From Tepidisphaeraceae bacterium (GTDB lineage: Bacteria > Planctomycetota > Phycisphaerae > Tepidisphaerales > Tepidisphaeraceae), in NCBI GenBank assembly GCA_025450555.1, contig JANWHF010000036.1:1-6191 (forward strand): a DNA stretch of 6,191 nucleotides. Reading direction: 5' to 3'. A model generated the notes under the pieces. It had not been told where the DNA came from, ran no database searches, and worked only from the letters and a program-made list of their open reading frames with translations. Shown here one piece after another: positions 1-5,541 of the stretch; position 1 is the stretch's first letter, and each line of letters opens with the position of its first letter. A program made the translations under genes and the position numbers.

Positions 1-524
1 GTGCTGCTGGCCAGCAGGGTCTTGGCCGGGTCGGCGGCAATCGCCAGCGTCAGCGAAGGATTCTGCGCGGGAAGAATCATCTTCAATGGGCCGGGAAGGT
101 CATCGACAGCAACTTTGGCTTTGGGCGCATCATCCATGCGATAGATATTGCGCGACTCAGCAAAGGCGTAGGCCTTGGATCCGGTCGAGCCACAGGTGAC
201 ATCGCCCTGCATGGTGTGACGGAACTCATTGGGCGCGCGGTAGGCGGCCGTGAAGTTCATCGTTTCATTTTGCTTTTTGCCGCCGGCATCGATGTTGGTG
301 TTGAGCGTCCCCTTGAGGTCCAGCGACTTGAGGCCGCTGTAGGCGGAGGAGACTTGATCGATCAGCTTCTGCGCATCGGGAGAAACGGTGGCGGCCTTTT
401 GTGCGGCAGGCTGAGTTGCCGGTGCGGCGGGCGCTGCCTTGGAAGCGTCGTCGGCATAGAGGGCCGTCGATCCGAGCACGATTGCCGCCGACGCGACCGC
501 GCGTATCCAGGTTCGCAACATCAT
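1..524 (-). CDS. Secreted LolA/DUF2092-like protein, 3' end cut by window edge
   Basis: Open minus-strand frame of 174 codons running off the left edge without a stop. It begins MMLRTWIRAVASAAIVLG; residues 1 to about 25 look like a signal peptide with cleavage after ALYA, so the product is probably periplasmic or outer-membrane associated. A low-complexity Ala/Pro/Gln linker (about 29-46) follows, then a stretch starting SPDAQKLIDQVSSAYSGLKS that alternates hydrophobic and polar residues (LDLKGTL, MNFTAAYRAPNEFRHT). That pattern resembles DUF2092/LolA-type half-barrel proteins, in which an 'average over a slowly varying helix, then strands' layout is usual. In planctomycetes such domains often precede a thioredoxin-like domain, but that part would lie outside the window. 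A GGAGG at 529-533 lies 4 bases from the first ATG (524) and 7 from the second (521), so the second may be the true start. It lies 117 bases downstream of lptB on the same strand, possibly as one operon. The CDS is clear; the family is a guess. Confidence 0.75.
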   Translation of the reverse strand, partial: MMLRTWIRAVASAAIVLGSTALYADDASKAAPAAPATQPAAQKAATVSPDAQKLIDQVSSAYSGLKSLDLKGTLNTNIDAGGKKQNETMNFTAAYRAPNEFRHTMQGDVTCGSTGSKAYAFAESRNIYRMDDAPKAKVAVDDLPGPLKMILPAQNPSLTLAIAADPAKTLLASS

Positions 525-569
525 GAAGCCTCCGTCAGTTCGAGGGATGCAAATTGCCGGGCAAAGAAT

Positions 570-584
570 ACCAACCGCGTTGGT
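570..584. repeat. Short perfect palindrome in the lptB/downstream-gene spacer
   Basis: The spacer between lptB and the downstream minus-strand gene contains ACCAAC-CGC-GTTGGT, a 6-base inverted repeat around a 3-base centre. It could be a small mRNA hairpin or a protein-binding site. It has no T-run after it, so it is not a convincing terminator. Next to it on the minus strand is TACAAT (594-589), a possible -10 element without a recognisable -35, so separate transcription of the downstream gene is possible but unproven. Confidence 0.35.
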
Positions 585-641
585 TGCTATTGTAGGCCGC
601 GACGGTTCCCGCGGCGATGCGGGATCGTTTCGTCCAAAACC

Positions 642-1481
642 TTAGAGCCTGCGCGGCGGCTGGGCGAGCGTGGGTTCGCCATCGAGGGCATGACCGTTGT
701 GCGGCCGCGCGGCGCGGGCAGTCAGCGGGCGATCGGCTTCGATATCGTCAAATTCGTCGCCGCGGAAGAGGTTGCCGATGTAGGCCTGCCGAACCGCGTT
801 GTCATTGATGATTTCGCGTGGTGTGCCTTCCTTGAAGACCTTGCCTTCGTTGATGATCAGCGCGCGATCGCAGACTTTGAGCGTCTGCGCGACGTTGTGG
901 TCGGTGATCAGCACGCTCTTGCCGAACTCGTTCTTGAGCCGGCGGACTTCAGTTTGAAGGTCTTCCACGGCAATCGGATCGACGCCGCTGAAAGGCTCGT
1001 CGAGAAGGATCAGCTTGGGATCGGTCACCAAGGCGCGGGAAATCTCGAGCTTTCGACGCTCGCCGCCGCTGAGCGTTTCAGCGCGCTGGTTGCGGTTTTT
1101 CAGAAGCCCGTATTGATCGAGCAATTGGTTGGCGCGTTTGTTGCGCTCGACGCGGCCGATGGGCAGCGTTTCGAGTATCGCCTGGAGATTTTGCCAGACG
1201 GTGAGGCGGCGAAAATCGCTGCGTTCCTGCGGCAAATAGCCGATGCCGCGCAGGGCACGCTTATACATCGGGAGTTGGGTGATGTCGTGACCGTCGAATG
1301 CCACCGCCCCGCTTTCAGGCACGATCATGCCCAGGATCATGCGGAAGGTGGTGGTTTTGCCGGCGCCGTTGCGACCCAGGAGGCCGACGATTTCCTGCTG
1401 GCAGAGCACGAAGCTGACGTTATTGACGACCGTGCGGCCGCTATAGCTTTTGCAAAGCCTGGTTGTTTCCAGAAGATTCAT
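642..1481 (-). CDS. lptB: LPS export ABC transporter ATP-binding protein LptB
   Basis: A 279-residue ABC ATPase. LptB hydrolyses ATP on the cytoplasmic face of LptFG to extract lipopolysaccharide from the inner membrane and push it along the Lpt bridge to the outer membrane. Visible motifs: Walker A GRNGAGKTT (36-44), Q-loop Q85 in GYLPQERSDFRRLTV, signature LSGGERRK (137-144), Walker B LILLDEP (157-163), D-loop SGVDP (165-169) and switch His195 in ITDHN. The strings LLDEPFSGVDPIAVEDLQ and LITDHNVAQTLKVCDRA, and the ending VRQAYIGNLFR, match LptB specifically rather than LivF/LivG amino-acid transporters. The usual LptB length is about 240 residues; here a polar tail of about 39 residues (241-279, rich in Asp, Arg, Pro and Ala) follows the conserved end. 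The ATG at 1481 has GGAG 4 bases upstream (1486-1489). lptA, lptC and kdsC, common neighbours, are not upstream here, where the long intergenic region begins. Confidence 0.95.
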   Translation of the reverse strand: MNLLETTRLCKSYSGRTVVNNVSFVLCQQEIVGLLGRNGAGKTTTFRMILGMIVPESGAVAFDGHDITQLPMYKRALRGIGYLPQERSDFRRLTVWQNLQAILETLPIGRVERNKRANQLLDQYGLLKNRNQRAETLSGGERRKLEISRALVTDPKLILLDEPFSGVDPIAVEDLQTEVRRLKNEFGKSVLITDHNVAQTLKVCDRALIINEGKVFKEGTPREIINDNAVRQAYIGNLFRGDEFDDIEADRPLTARAARPHNGHALDGEPTLAQPPRRL

Positions 1482-1556
1482 GAAGCTCCGTCGGCCAAGG
1501 GGCCAGCGTGTTTATCTTCGGCTGCCTGACCATCGAAAGCAAGGCGACGCATTCAA

Positions 1557-1569
1557 TGTGGATAACCTG
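1557..1569 (-). repeat. Copy 1 of 13-base direct repeat containing a perfect DnaA box
   Basis: TGTGGATAACCTG on the plus strand; bases 1557-1565 read TTATCCACA on the minus strand, the consensus high-affinity DnaA 9-mer. Eleven bases on, TGTGAATGA (1568-1576) is a one-mismatch copy of the TTATNCACA consensus in the same orientation and roughly one helical turn away. The identical 13-mer recurs at 1831-1843. Confidence 0.6.
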
Positions 1570-1635
1570 TGAATGAAAGCCGGCTGCGATGCAGAAAACA
1601 TCGGGAAATCACGTCGTATTTGCCACGCTTTTGCG

Positions 1636-1644
1636 TTATTCACG
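1636..1644 (+). promoter_or_regulatory. Near-consensus DnaA box
   Basis: TTATTCACG on the plus strand differs from the TTATNCACA consensus only at the last base. Its orientation is opposite to the two perfect boxes. Alone it would mean little; it is listed because of its position between them. Confidence 0.35.
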
Positions 1645-1830
1645 AGAAATATACAGTATCTCCCACAAATGCTCATATCGATACGTTTGGCATCTGCTTT
1701 CAGGTTCGGCAATTATGGACGAAACGACGCACGGCATATTTTCGAGCTCTTCGCGTGTGGCCATAAAGCAACACATAGGAGAAATCCCCTAAGGGTAAAG
1801 GAATGTGAACCGGCGAAGGTGGAGGGCGAT

Positions 1831-1843
1831 TGTGGATAACCTG
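1831..1843 (-). repeat. Copy 2 of 13-base direct repeat containing a perfect DnaA box
   Basis: A second exact TGTGGATAACCTG, 274 bases from the first and in the same orientation, with TTATCCACA on the minus strand at 1839-1831. Its right half overlaps the inverted repeat ATAACC-TGCC-GGTTAT (1836-1851). It abuts the AT-rich tract that begins at about 1855, the arrangement expected of DnaA boxes beside an unwinding element, but equally compatible with a DnaA-controlled promoter for the cold-shock gene. Confidence 0.6.
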
Positions 1844-1854
1844 CCGGTTATGCG

Positions 1855-1912
1855 AAAAGATTTTTGCCGTTGACACACAAAAATAATTTTTTGGCAAAGA
1901 TTTGATTGGCTT
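1855..1912. other. AT-rich tract, candidate DNA-unwinding element
   Basis: This is the most A/T-rich stretch in the window, with runs such as AAAATAATTTTTT (1880-1892). AAAGATTT occurs twice (1856-1863 and 1896-1903), 40 bases apart. TTTGCC (1863-1868) and GGCAAA (1893-1898) form an inverted repeat around the centre. Its place right beside a perfect DnaA box makes an unwinding element possible. It may simply be the upstream part of the cold-shock promoter. Confidence 0.3.
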
Positions 1913-1920
1913 GGTATCCT
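1891..1920 (+). promoter_or_regulatory. Probable sigma-70-type promoter of the cold-shock gene
   Basis: TTGGCA (1891-1896, 5 of 6 to the -35 consensus), an 18-base spacer, then TATCCT (1915-1920, 4 of 6 to the -10 consensus), with an A/T-rich stretch upstream that could act as an UP element. Transcription would start near 1927 and leave a leader of about 130 bases before the ATG at 2061, similar in kind to the long leaders of cspA-type mRNAs. The nearby perfect TTGACA (1870-1875) has no -10 at a usable distance. Confidence 0.4.
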
Positions 1921-1942
1921 GCAATTCCAATGCATGTTGCGT

Positions 1943-1956
1943 CCCTGGGCACAGGG
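1943..1956 (+). other. Hairpin in cold-shock mRNA leader
   Basis: CCCTG-GGCA-CAGGG is a perfect 5-base-pair stem with a 4-base loop, about 16 bases after the predicted transcript start. It could stabilise the 5' end of the leader. No T-run follows, so it is not an obvious attenuator. Confidence 0.3.
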
Positions 1957-2042
1957 GGTCGCTTTCCGCCTTGGCCAAACGGGCCGGACGTGCGGGAATT
2001 AGTATGTGCCGCATTGCATCGGCCTTGCCGGTGACACACGTC

Positions 2043-2060
2043 GGAAAGGAGTGGCTTTCC
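2043..2060 (+). promoter_or_regulatory. Hairpin covering the ribosome-binding site of the cold-shock gene
   Basis: GGAAAG-GAGTGG-CTTTCC forms a perfect 6-base-pair stem with a 6-base loop that ends immediately before the ATG at 2061. The Shine-Dalgarno AAAGGAG (2045-2051, 9 bases before the ATG) lies partly in the 5' arm and partly in the loop, so folding would restrict ribosome access. A competing partner exists upstream: CTTTCCG (1962-1968) is complementary to CGGAAAG (2042-2048), giving 7 pairs. Two mutually exclusive folds are thus possible, the type of arrangement used by temperature-responsive leaders. Structure is seen; function is inferred. Confidence 0.4.
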
Positions 2061-2279
2061 ATGGCCACAGGGAAGGTTAAGTGGTTTAACGACCAGAAGG
2101 GGTTTGGGTTTCTCGTCTGCGCGGAGCAGGGGAATCGAGACATCTTCGTTCATCATTCCGTGATCGAGGGCGATGGATTCAAAACACTTGCGGAAAATGA
2201 AACCGTCGAATTTGATGCGGAAGAGTCCCCCAAGGGACTAAAGGCGACGAAGGTTCGCAAACTTGTTTCCGCGCCTTAA
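2061..2279 (+). CDS. Cold-shock domain protein (CspA family)
   Basis: A 72-residue single cold-shock domain, the normal length for bacterial Csp proteins. These are five-stranded OB-fold proteins that bind single-stranded RNA and DNA and act as RNA chaperones in the cytoplasm, melting mRNA structure at low temperature or in general growth. It starts MATGKVKWFNDQKGFGFL: Trp8 and the RNP1 motif KGFGFL (13-18) are present, and RNP2 is DIFVHHS (27-33), giving the aromatic nucleic-acid-binding face. The later part (ENETVEFDAEESPKGLKATKV) is also typical. The frame remains open upstream to about 1902, but the ATG at 2061 with AAAGGAG 9 bases ahead matches the family start exactly. The leader is long and structured, which fits post-transcriptional control. 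It is monocistronic, ended by the terminator at 2312-2339. Whether it is cold-inducible or constitutive cannot be read from the sequence. Confidence 0.96.
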   Translation: MATGKVKWFNDQKGFGFLVCAEQGNRDIFVHHSVIEGDGFKTLAENETVEFDAEESPKGLKATKVRKLVSAP

Positions 2280-2311
2280 TGGGTCGAACGATCGGCTAAG
2301 AAAATGAAAAG

Positions 2312-2339
2312 CCCGCCGGGATTTTCCGGGCGGGTTTTT
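2312..2339. terminator. Bidirectional rho-independent terminator
   Basis: CCCGCC (2312-2317) pairs with GGCGGG (2329-2334); the stem extends inward with GG/CC after a one-base bulge and a T-rich loop. It is followed by TTTTT (2335-2339) on the plus strand and preceded by AAAATGAAAAG (2301-2311), which gives a T-run on the minus strand. It lies 32 bases after the cold-shock stop and 44 bases after the stop of the convergent cytochrome/EF-hand gene, so it can serve both. Confidence 0.85.
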
Positions 2340-2383
2340 CATTGGTGATGCGCAAAGAGTAAACAATTGACGAAGAGCGCGCT

Positions 2384-3619
2384 TTACTTGGCGCCCTGAT
2401 CGATCCAGGCGCGAATCAGTGAAACTTGATCGGCAGTGAGCGGCTTGGGTGCCGGGCCCCCGCCACCAAACCCACCACCGCCGCCGCGCGGCCCGAATCC
2501 GCCGCCACCGCCAGCGCCTGCTCGTCCGGAACCTTGGCCACCACCGCGGGCGCCAGGTCCACCGGCACCGCCACCAAAGCCGCCGCCCGGCCCCCCCTGT
2601 GGGCCACCGGGTCGGCCGCCAAAGTTCGGCTGCGGGATGATCGCATTCAAGCCAGTTGTGATATCCGATTGCGCCAGCGAACCGGTCTTTTGCTTGTCCC
2701 ACTGATCAAACCAGTTTCCGAACGCAGAATGCCATTCTTCTTTGGAGAGCTCGCCATCATGATTGACATCCGCTGCTGTGAAGAGACGCTGCGCGATAAA
2801 GCCCGGCCCCATTCCGCCGCGACCTCGGCCGCCACCGAAACCACCGCCTGGCCCTCCTCCAAAACCGCCGCCGCCGGGACCACCCGGGCCGCCGCCGCCG
2901 GGCCCGCCGCCGCCAAAACCGTCGCCACGGCCCGGAGCTCTGCCTTCAGGTCCGCCGCCCGGCGGGCCGCCACCTCGCGGGCCCTGATCGCCTGGCGGGC
3001 CACCAAATCCGCCGCCCCCTGCTCCACCGCCGCCAGGAGCTCCACCCTGCGGCCCCCCGCCGCCGGGACCGAAATTCCCCCTCGGCCCGCCGCGCCTCTG
3101 TTGCGGCAGGATCGTGGAAAATCGGTTGACAAATGTCTGCTGATCGAGTTTACCGGCGTGATCGCTGTCCATCTTCTCAAACCAGACGTCGGCCAGTGCC
3201 GTCATCTCCTGCTTCGAAAGCTTGTGATCTTTATCCTTGTCCCCCTGCGACATCATCTGCCGGGCCAGCATCGAACCGGACGTCATGGGCTTGGGCGGCA
3301 TCGCGGTTTCATCATCAAGCTGCGCCACCGCGATCACCAGCGGACTTCGATCGCTGTGCCCGCGCGAAAGAACCTTTCCGTCTTCGCTGCCCTTCAGCAC
3401 GCCTTCGAGCGTGTCGAGTCGCAACCCGCCGCGCGGCCGCCCTTCATCACCATGGCATCGGAAGCAGGTGGCTTCAAAAATCGGGCGGATGTCCTTGTCA
3501 TAGGTGACATCCTGCCGAGGAGAAACCGGCGGCAGCTTGCTCAAATCGGGATCCGCCCCCAGCACACTTCCCGCCGACGCCGCAACCGCCAGCACAACCG
3601 CATGAGCCACCTTCTTCAT
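2384..3619 (-). CDS. Secreted planctomycete-type cytochrome c / EF-hand protein with Gly-rich linkers
   Basis: A 411-residue product from the ATG at 3619. That start is preferred because AAAGG lies 7 bases ahead and it places MKKVAHAVVLAVAASAGS at the N terminus as a clean signal peptide (cleavage after VLGA, about residue 22). Upstream in-frame starts at 3634 and 3667 are weaker. The domain order is: heme-c motif CFRCH (52-56) inside IRPIFEATCFRCHG, then MPPKP (107-111, likely distal heme Met), as in the planctomycete cytochrome c (PSCyt1) domain; EF-hand pair 1 with a canonical loop DKDKDHKLSKQE (127-138) and a degenerate one (151-162, Ala at position 5, Thr at 12); a Gly/Pro-rich linker (about 175-273); EF-hand pair 2 with canonical DVNHDGELSKEE (284-295) and a degenerate loop (308-319); a second Gly-rich linker (about 331-390); and LTADQVSLIRAWIDQGA (394-410), which looks like the last helix of the same cytochrome domain. 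The expected role is a periplasmic, calcium-binding electron carrier; its partner is unknown. It is monocistronic. Confidence 0.9.
   Translation of the reverse strand: MKKVAHAVVLAVAASAGSVLGADPDLSKLPPVSPRQDVTYDKDIRPIFEATCFRCHGDEGRPRGGLRLDTLEGVLKGSEDGKVLSRGHSDRSPLVIAVAQLDDETAMPPKPMTSGSMLARQMMSQGDKDKDHKLSKQEMTALADVWFEKMDSDHAGKLDQQTFVNRFSTILPQQRRGGPRGNFGPGGGGPQGGAPGGGGAGGGGFGGPPGDQGPRGGGPPGGGPEGRAPGRGDGFGGGGPGGGGPGGPGGGGFGGGPGGGFGGGRGRGGMGPGFIAQRLFTAADVNHDGELSKEEWHSAFGNWFDQWDKQKTGSLAQSDITTGLNAIIPQPNFGGRPGGPQGGPGGGFGGGAGGPGARGGGQGSGRAGAGGGGGFGPRGGGGGFGGGGPAPKPLTADQVSLIRAWIDQGAK
2450..2629 (-). repeat. Gly-codon low-complexity tract 2 (second linker)
   Basis: About 60 codons dominated by Gly with Pro, Arg, Ala and Phe (units such as GGPGGGFGGG) lie between EF-hand pair 2 and the C-terminal cytochrome helix. 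At DNA level it is GGN-repeat, very GC-rich, and creates long spurious open frames on the opposite strand. Such a tract is prone to length change by slippage or recombination. Confidence 0.8.
2801..3097 (-). repeat. Gly-codon low-complexity tract 1 (first linker)
   Basis: About 99 codons, mostly Gly and Pro with scattered Arg, Phe, Gln and Asp, separate the two EF-hand pairs. It shares the GGGFGG/GGPGG style of the second linker, so one may derive from the other by duplication. It is presumably disordered and flexible in the protein. Confidence 0.8.
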
Positions 3620-3793
3620 GATCCAGCCTTTCATCCCACCCGATACACAATGCAACTTGACATTCAAATGCCTAGTGATCGACCTTCAATCGCACTCACT
3701 CAAGATGCCAGTTGCGCGCCGCCCGGGAAAACCGCCAAGGGCTGAAGGATGTTGTTCGATACCGCAACAAAATGCGTTTGCATGCTCTGATCA
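3620..3793. other. Divergent spacer between the cytochrome and Asn-synthetase-like genes
   Basis: A 174-base spacer that should hold promoters for both flanking genes. On the minus strand TATCGG (3645-3640) with TTGAAT 16 bases upstream is a weak promoter-like pair; if real, transcription would begin near 3633, just upstream of the preferred start at 3619. On the plus strand TTGACA (3657-3662) has no matching -10. An in-frame mini-ORF for the downstream gene starts at 3749. Confidence 0.35.
3749..3790 (+). other. Mini-ORF (13 codons) in frame ahead of the Asn-synthetase-like gene
   Basis: ATG at 3749 has AAGGG (3737-3741) 7 bases ahead, a better initiation site than any seen for the downstream gene. 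It reads MLFDTATKCVCML and stops at TGA (3788-3790), one codon before the TTG at 3794 in the same frame. It could be a short leader peptide coupled to the main gene, or the true start of a gene interrupted by a single stop. It may also be chance. Confidence 0.25.
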
Positions 3794-5533
3794 TTGACGA
3801 TATTCATTGTTGTACGGACTGCACGCATCGATTTGCACGTGGGAGATGGGCACAACTTGAAGTGGGAATCGACTAACGCGATATACGCAGTTTCGGGCCG
3901 GGGCGAAGGCGGCAATCCATTTTCAGGAACGCGGCAAGTTACGTTGCCGAAGTCTTCGTTTCCAGTCGGGCTTCAGGTTTTTGCCGGGCCGAATGCGACG
4001 CTGACGACTCTTCATTTGCCCGAGCAGGACAAGGCGATTTATGTCTGGGGGCCGATGGCGCATCCGCGGCGCTCGGGGGACGATTTGCTGCGCTGGTGCG
4101 CGGAGATCGTCAATGGCGATGATCTTCGGCCGCTCTCGCAGTTGATCGGGCTGTTTGTCGTGCTCGTTGACGATCGGCGGGCCGGCGCGATTCACATGTT
4201 GAGCGATGTGATGGGCGTGCGACCTTGGTTTGTAGCGACGGATGGCTCGCGCCTCACGTGTGGCAGCAGCGTCTGGCCGATTCGCGAAGCCGGGCTTTGC
4301 GGCCCGTCGCTCGATTATGCATCGCTCGGATCGTGGCTTTATTTTGGCTACTGCGTCACCGGCGGCTCATTGTTTGAAGACTGTCGAAGACTGCCGGCTC
4401 GGTACGTGCTTTCGCTCCGCGACGGCATCTTGAGCCAGCGAGAATACGCGCCGCTTCAGGGCGACAATCGGCGGCCAACCCCGGAGCAAATTGCCGACCA
4501 TGTCTATGAACAAGTCTCAATGGTGATCGATCGGTTTTGCCCGAGGGATGGAAAGATCATCGTGCCGCTGAGCGGCGGATATGACAGCCGACTCGCGGCG
4601 GCAATCGCGGCACGCAAGAAGCTGGAGCTGCATGCGGTCACTATTGACGAAGGGGAAGAAACAGCAATTGCTATCGCGGTGGCAGATGCGCTGAGGTTGC
4701 CTCACGAGGTCATGCCGAGCGATGGCTCTCTGTGGAATATTTTCCACGAGCCGTTTCTTTCGCTGCCTGAGGGGATGCCAATCACGCGGCAATTCAGCGA
4801 TCCGGTAGCACGAAAGCATCCGGGCCGATTGCAACTGAACGGCTGGATGGGTGACATTCTGGTGCGCGTGAGCGGGCACAAAAGCGATCGCGAGCTGGAA
4901 TTCAAGCCGCTCGATGAGCTGACGCCGGCCCTCGTGCGACGCCGCCGAATGGAGGGGCAGCGGTTTGATTTACTGGAGCCGGCTTCGCTCTTGCCACGGA
5001 TTGAGGAACGCGCGCGGGCCGCGGCTCGGAAGCTGCACGAATGTGGCCGCCCATGGGGCCGGCCTTTTCTTTATGATGGCACGTTCGGCCGCCATCGCTA
5101 TTTCATGTCTAACAATATCCTTGAGCATCTGGACGTGGCCGAGGCGATCGTGCCCTTCTACACGTGGGACCTGATTCTTTCGCGATTTGTCAACGATTAC
5201 GACTGCTTTACATGGGAAACCTACGAACTGCTGTTCCAGCGGCATTTCCCGGACATCGCGGCGATCCCCCACGCCGGCCGGCTTCCCGAGCGGCAGCCAA
5301 AGCTTCGTCCCATCAGCCGATGTACGCCCCGCTGGGCGCGGCAGATGCTTTTGCGATTGCCCCGCCGCGATTTTCTGCCGGTGTTGAACCGGCGCAAAGC
5401 GGTGCCGCGGTTGCTCGCGGCCGCCGCCGGCCGGGCGAAGCATGAGCGCACGGTCTTCTTTCTTCAGCGGCTGTTTCTCCTGGAACAGAAGCTGGCATCG
5501 AATGGAATTACGCTGGATTGGGGAAAGATCTAA
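3794..5533 (+). CDS. Asparagine-synthetase-like protein, glutaminase cysteine absent
   Basis: 579 residues from the first possible start (TTG 3794); it resembles AsnB-type enzymes. The N-terminal part has the Ntn-glutaminase-like fold signature: GLFVVLVDDRRAGAIHMLSD then GVRPWFVATDGSRLTCGSS (119-159), equivalent to the AsnB 'RDxxGxRPLYY...SE' region. However, no Cys follows an initiator Met, so glutamine hydrolysis is not expected, as in beta-lactam synthetase and lasso-peptide cyclases. The C-terminal part is the ATP-pyrophosphatase domain: PP-loop PLSGGYDSR (258-266) and GWMGDIL (350-356, equivalent to the AsnB G-x-G-x-DE loop). The region from about 500 on is Arg-rich and unlike AsnB. The likely chemistry is ATP-dependent adenylation of a carboxylate followed by amide or related bond formation, with unknown substrate. 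The start is uncertain: TTG 3833, GTG 3839 and TTG 3857 are alternatives, and codon third-base GC is low before about 3833. No biosynthetic partner gene adjoins it. Confidence 0.85.
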   Translation: MTIFIVVRTARIDLHVGDGHNLKWESTNAIYAVSGRGEGGNPFSGTRQVTLPKSSFPVGLQVFAGPNATLTTLHLPEQDKAIYVWGPMAHPRRSGDDLLRWCAEIVNGDDLRPLSQLIGLFVVLVDDRRAGAIHMLSDVMGVRPWFVATDGSRLTCGSSVWPIREAGLCGPSLDYASLGSWLYFGYCVTGGSLFEDCRRLPARYVLSLRDGILSQREYAPLQGDNRRPTPEQIADHVYEQVSMVIDRFCPRDGKIIVPLSGGYDSRLAAAIAARKKLELHAVTIDEGEETAIAIAVADALRLPHEVMPSDGSLWNIFHEPFLSLPEGMPITRQFSDPVARKHPGRLQLNGWMGDILVRVSGHKSDRELEFKPLDELTPALVRRRRMEGQRFDLLEPASLLPRIEERARAAARKLHECGRPWGRPFLYDGTFGRHRYFMSNNILEHLDVAEAIVPFYTWDLILSRFVNDYDCFTWETYELLFQRHFPDIAAIPHAGRLPERQPKLRPISRCTPRWARQMLLRLPRRDFLPVLNRRKAVPRLLAAAAGRAKHERTVFFLQRLFLLEQKLASNGITLDWGKI

Positions 5534-5541
5534 GGAAGTTT

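Larger units (their letters stand above)
1482..2060. other. Long intergenic region between divergent lptB and cold-shock genes
   Basis: There are 579 bases without a convincing gene. Short open frames here have no ribosome-binding sites, no recognisable products and overlap each other in several frames. By eye the stretch is clearly richer in A and T than the flanking genes, most of all at 1855-1912. It contains two copies of a 13-base direct repeat with perfect DnaA boxes, two near-boxes, a CATTCA-N14-TGAATG inverted repeat (1550-1575) around the first box, the palindrome TATCGATA (1676-1683), and the probable promoter and 5' leader of the cold-shock gene. It must also carry the lptB promoter. 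On the minus strand TATATT (1653-1648) is a possible -10, but I find no good -35 for it. Confidence 0.6.

Noticed and set aside
216..1529. Long plus-strand open frame (437 codons) across lptB
   Set aside because: It is antisense to lptB, whose motifs are unmistakable. The open frame results from codon bias in GC-rich DNA, and the translation resembles no family.
1870..1875. Perfect TTGACA as -35 of the cold-shock promoter
   Set aside because: No -10-like hexamer lies 15-19 bases downstream; the TTGGCA/TATCCT pair fits better.
1512..2156. Several small open frames on both strands in the intergenic region
   Set aside because: They overlap one another, lack ribosome-binding sites and recognisable domains, and run across the DnaA boxes and AT-rich tract.
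1902..2279. Cold-shock protein with a 53-residue N-terminal extension
   Set aside because: The family starts at MATGKVKWF, and the ATG at 2061 has a good Shine-Dalgarno sequence; the upstream part is better explained as leader.
2450..3097. Gly-repeat tracts as a CRISPR-like or tandem-repeat array
   Set aside because: The repeats are degenerate codon-level GGN runs within one continuous protein frame, with no constant repeat/spacer spacing.
2426..3745. Long plus-strand open frame (439 codons) across the cytochrome/EF-hand gene
   Set aside because: Antisense shadow produced by GGN repeats and high GC; low-complexity Ala/Thr/Arg translation without domains.
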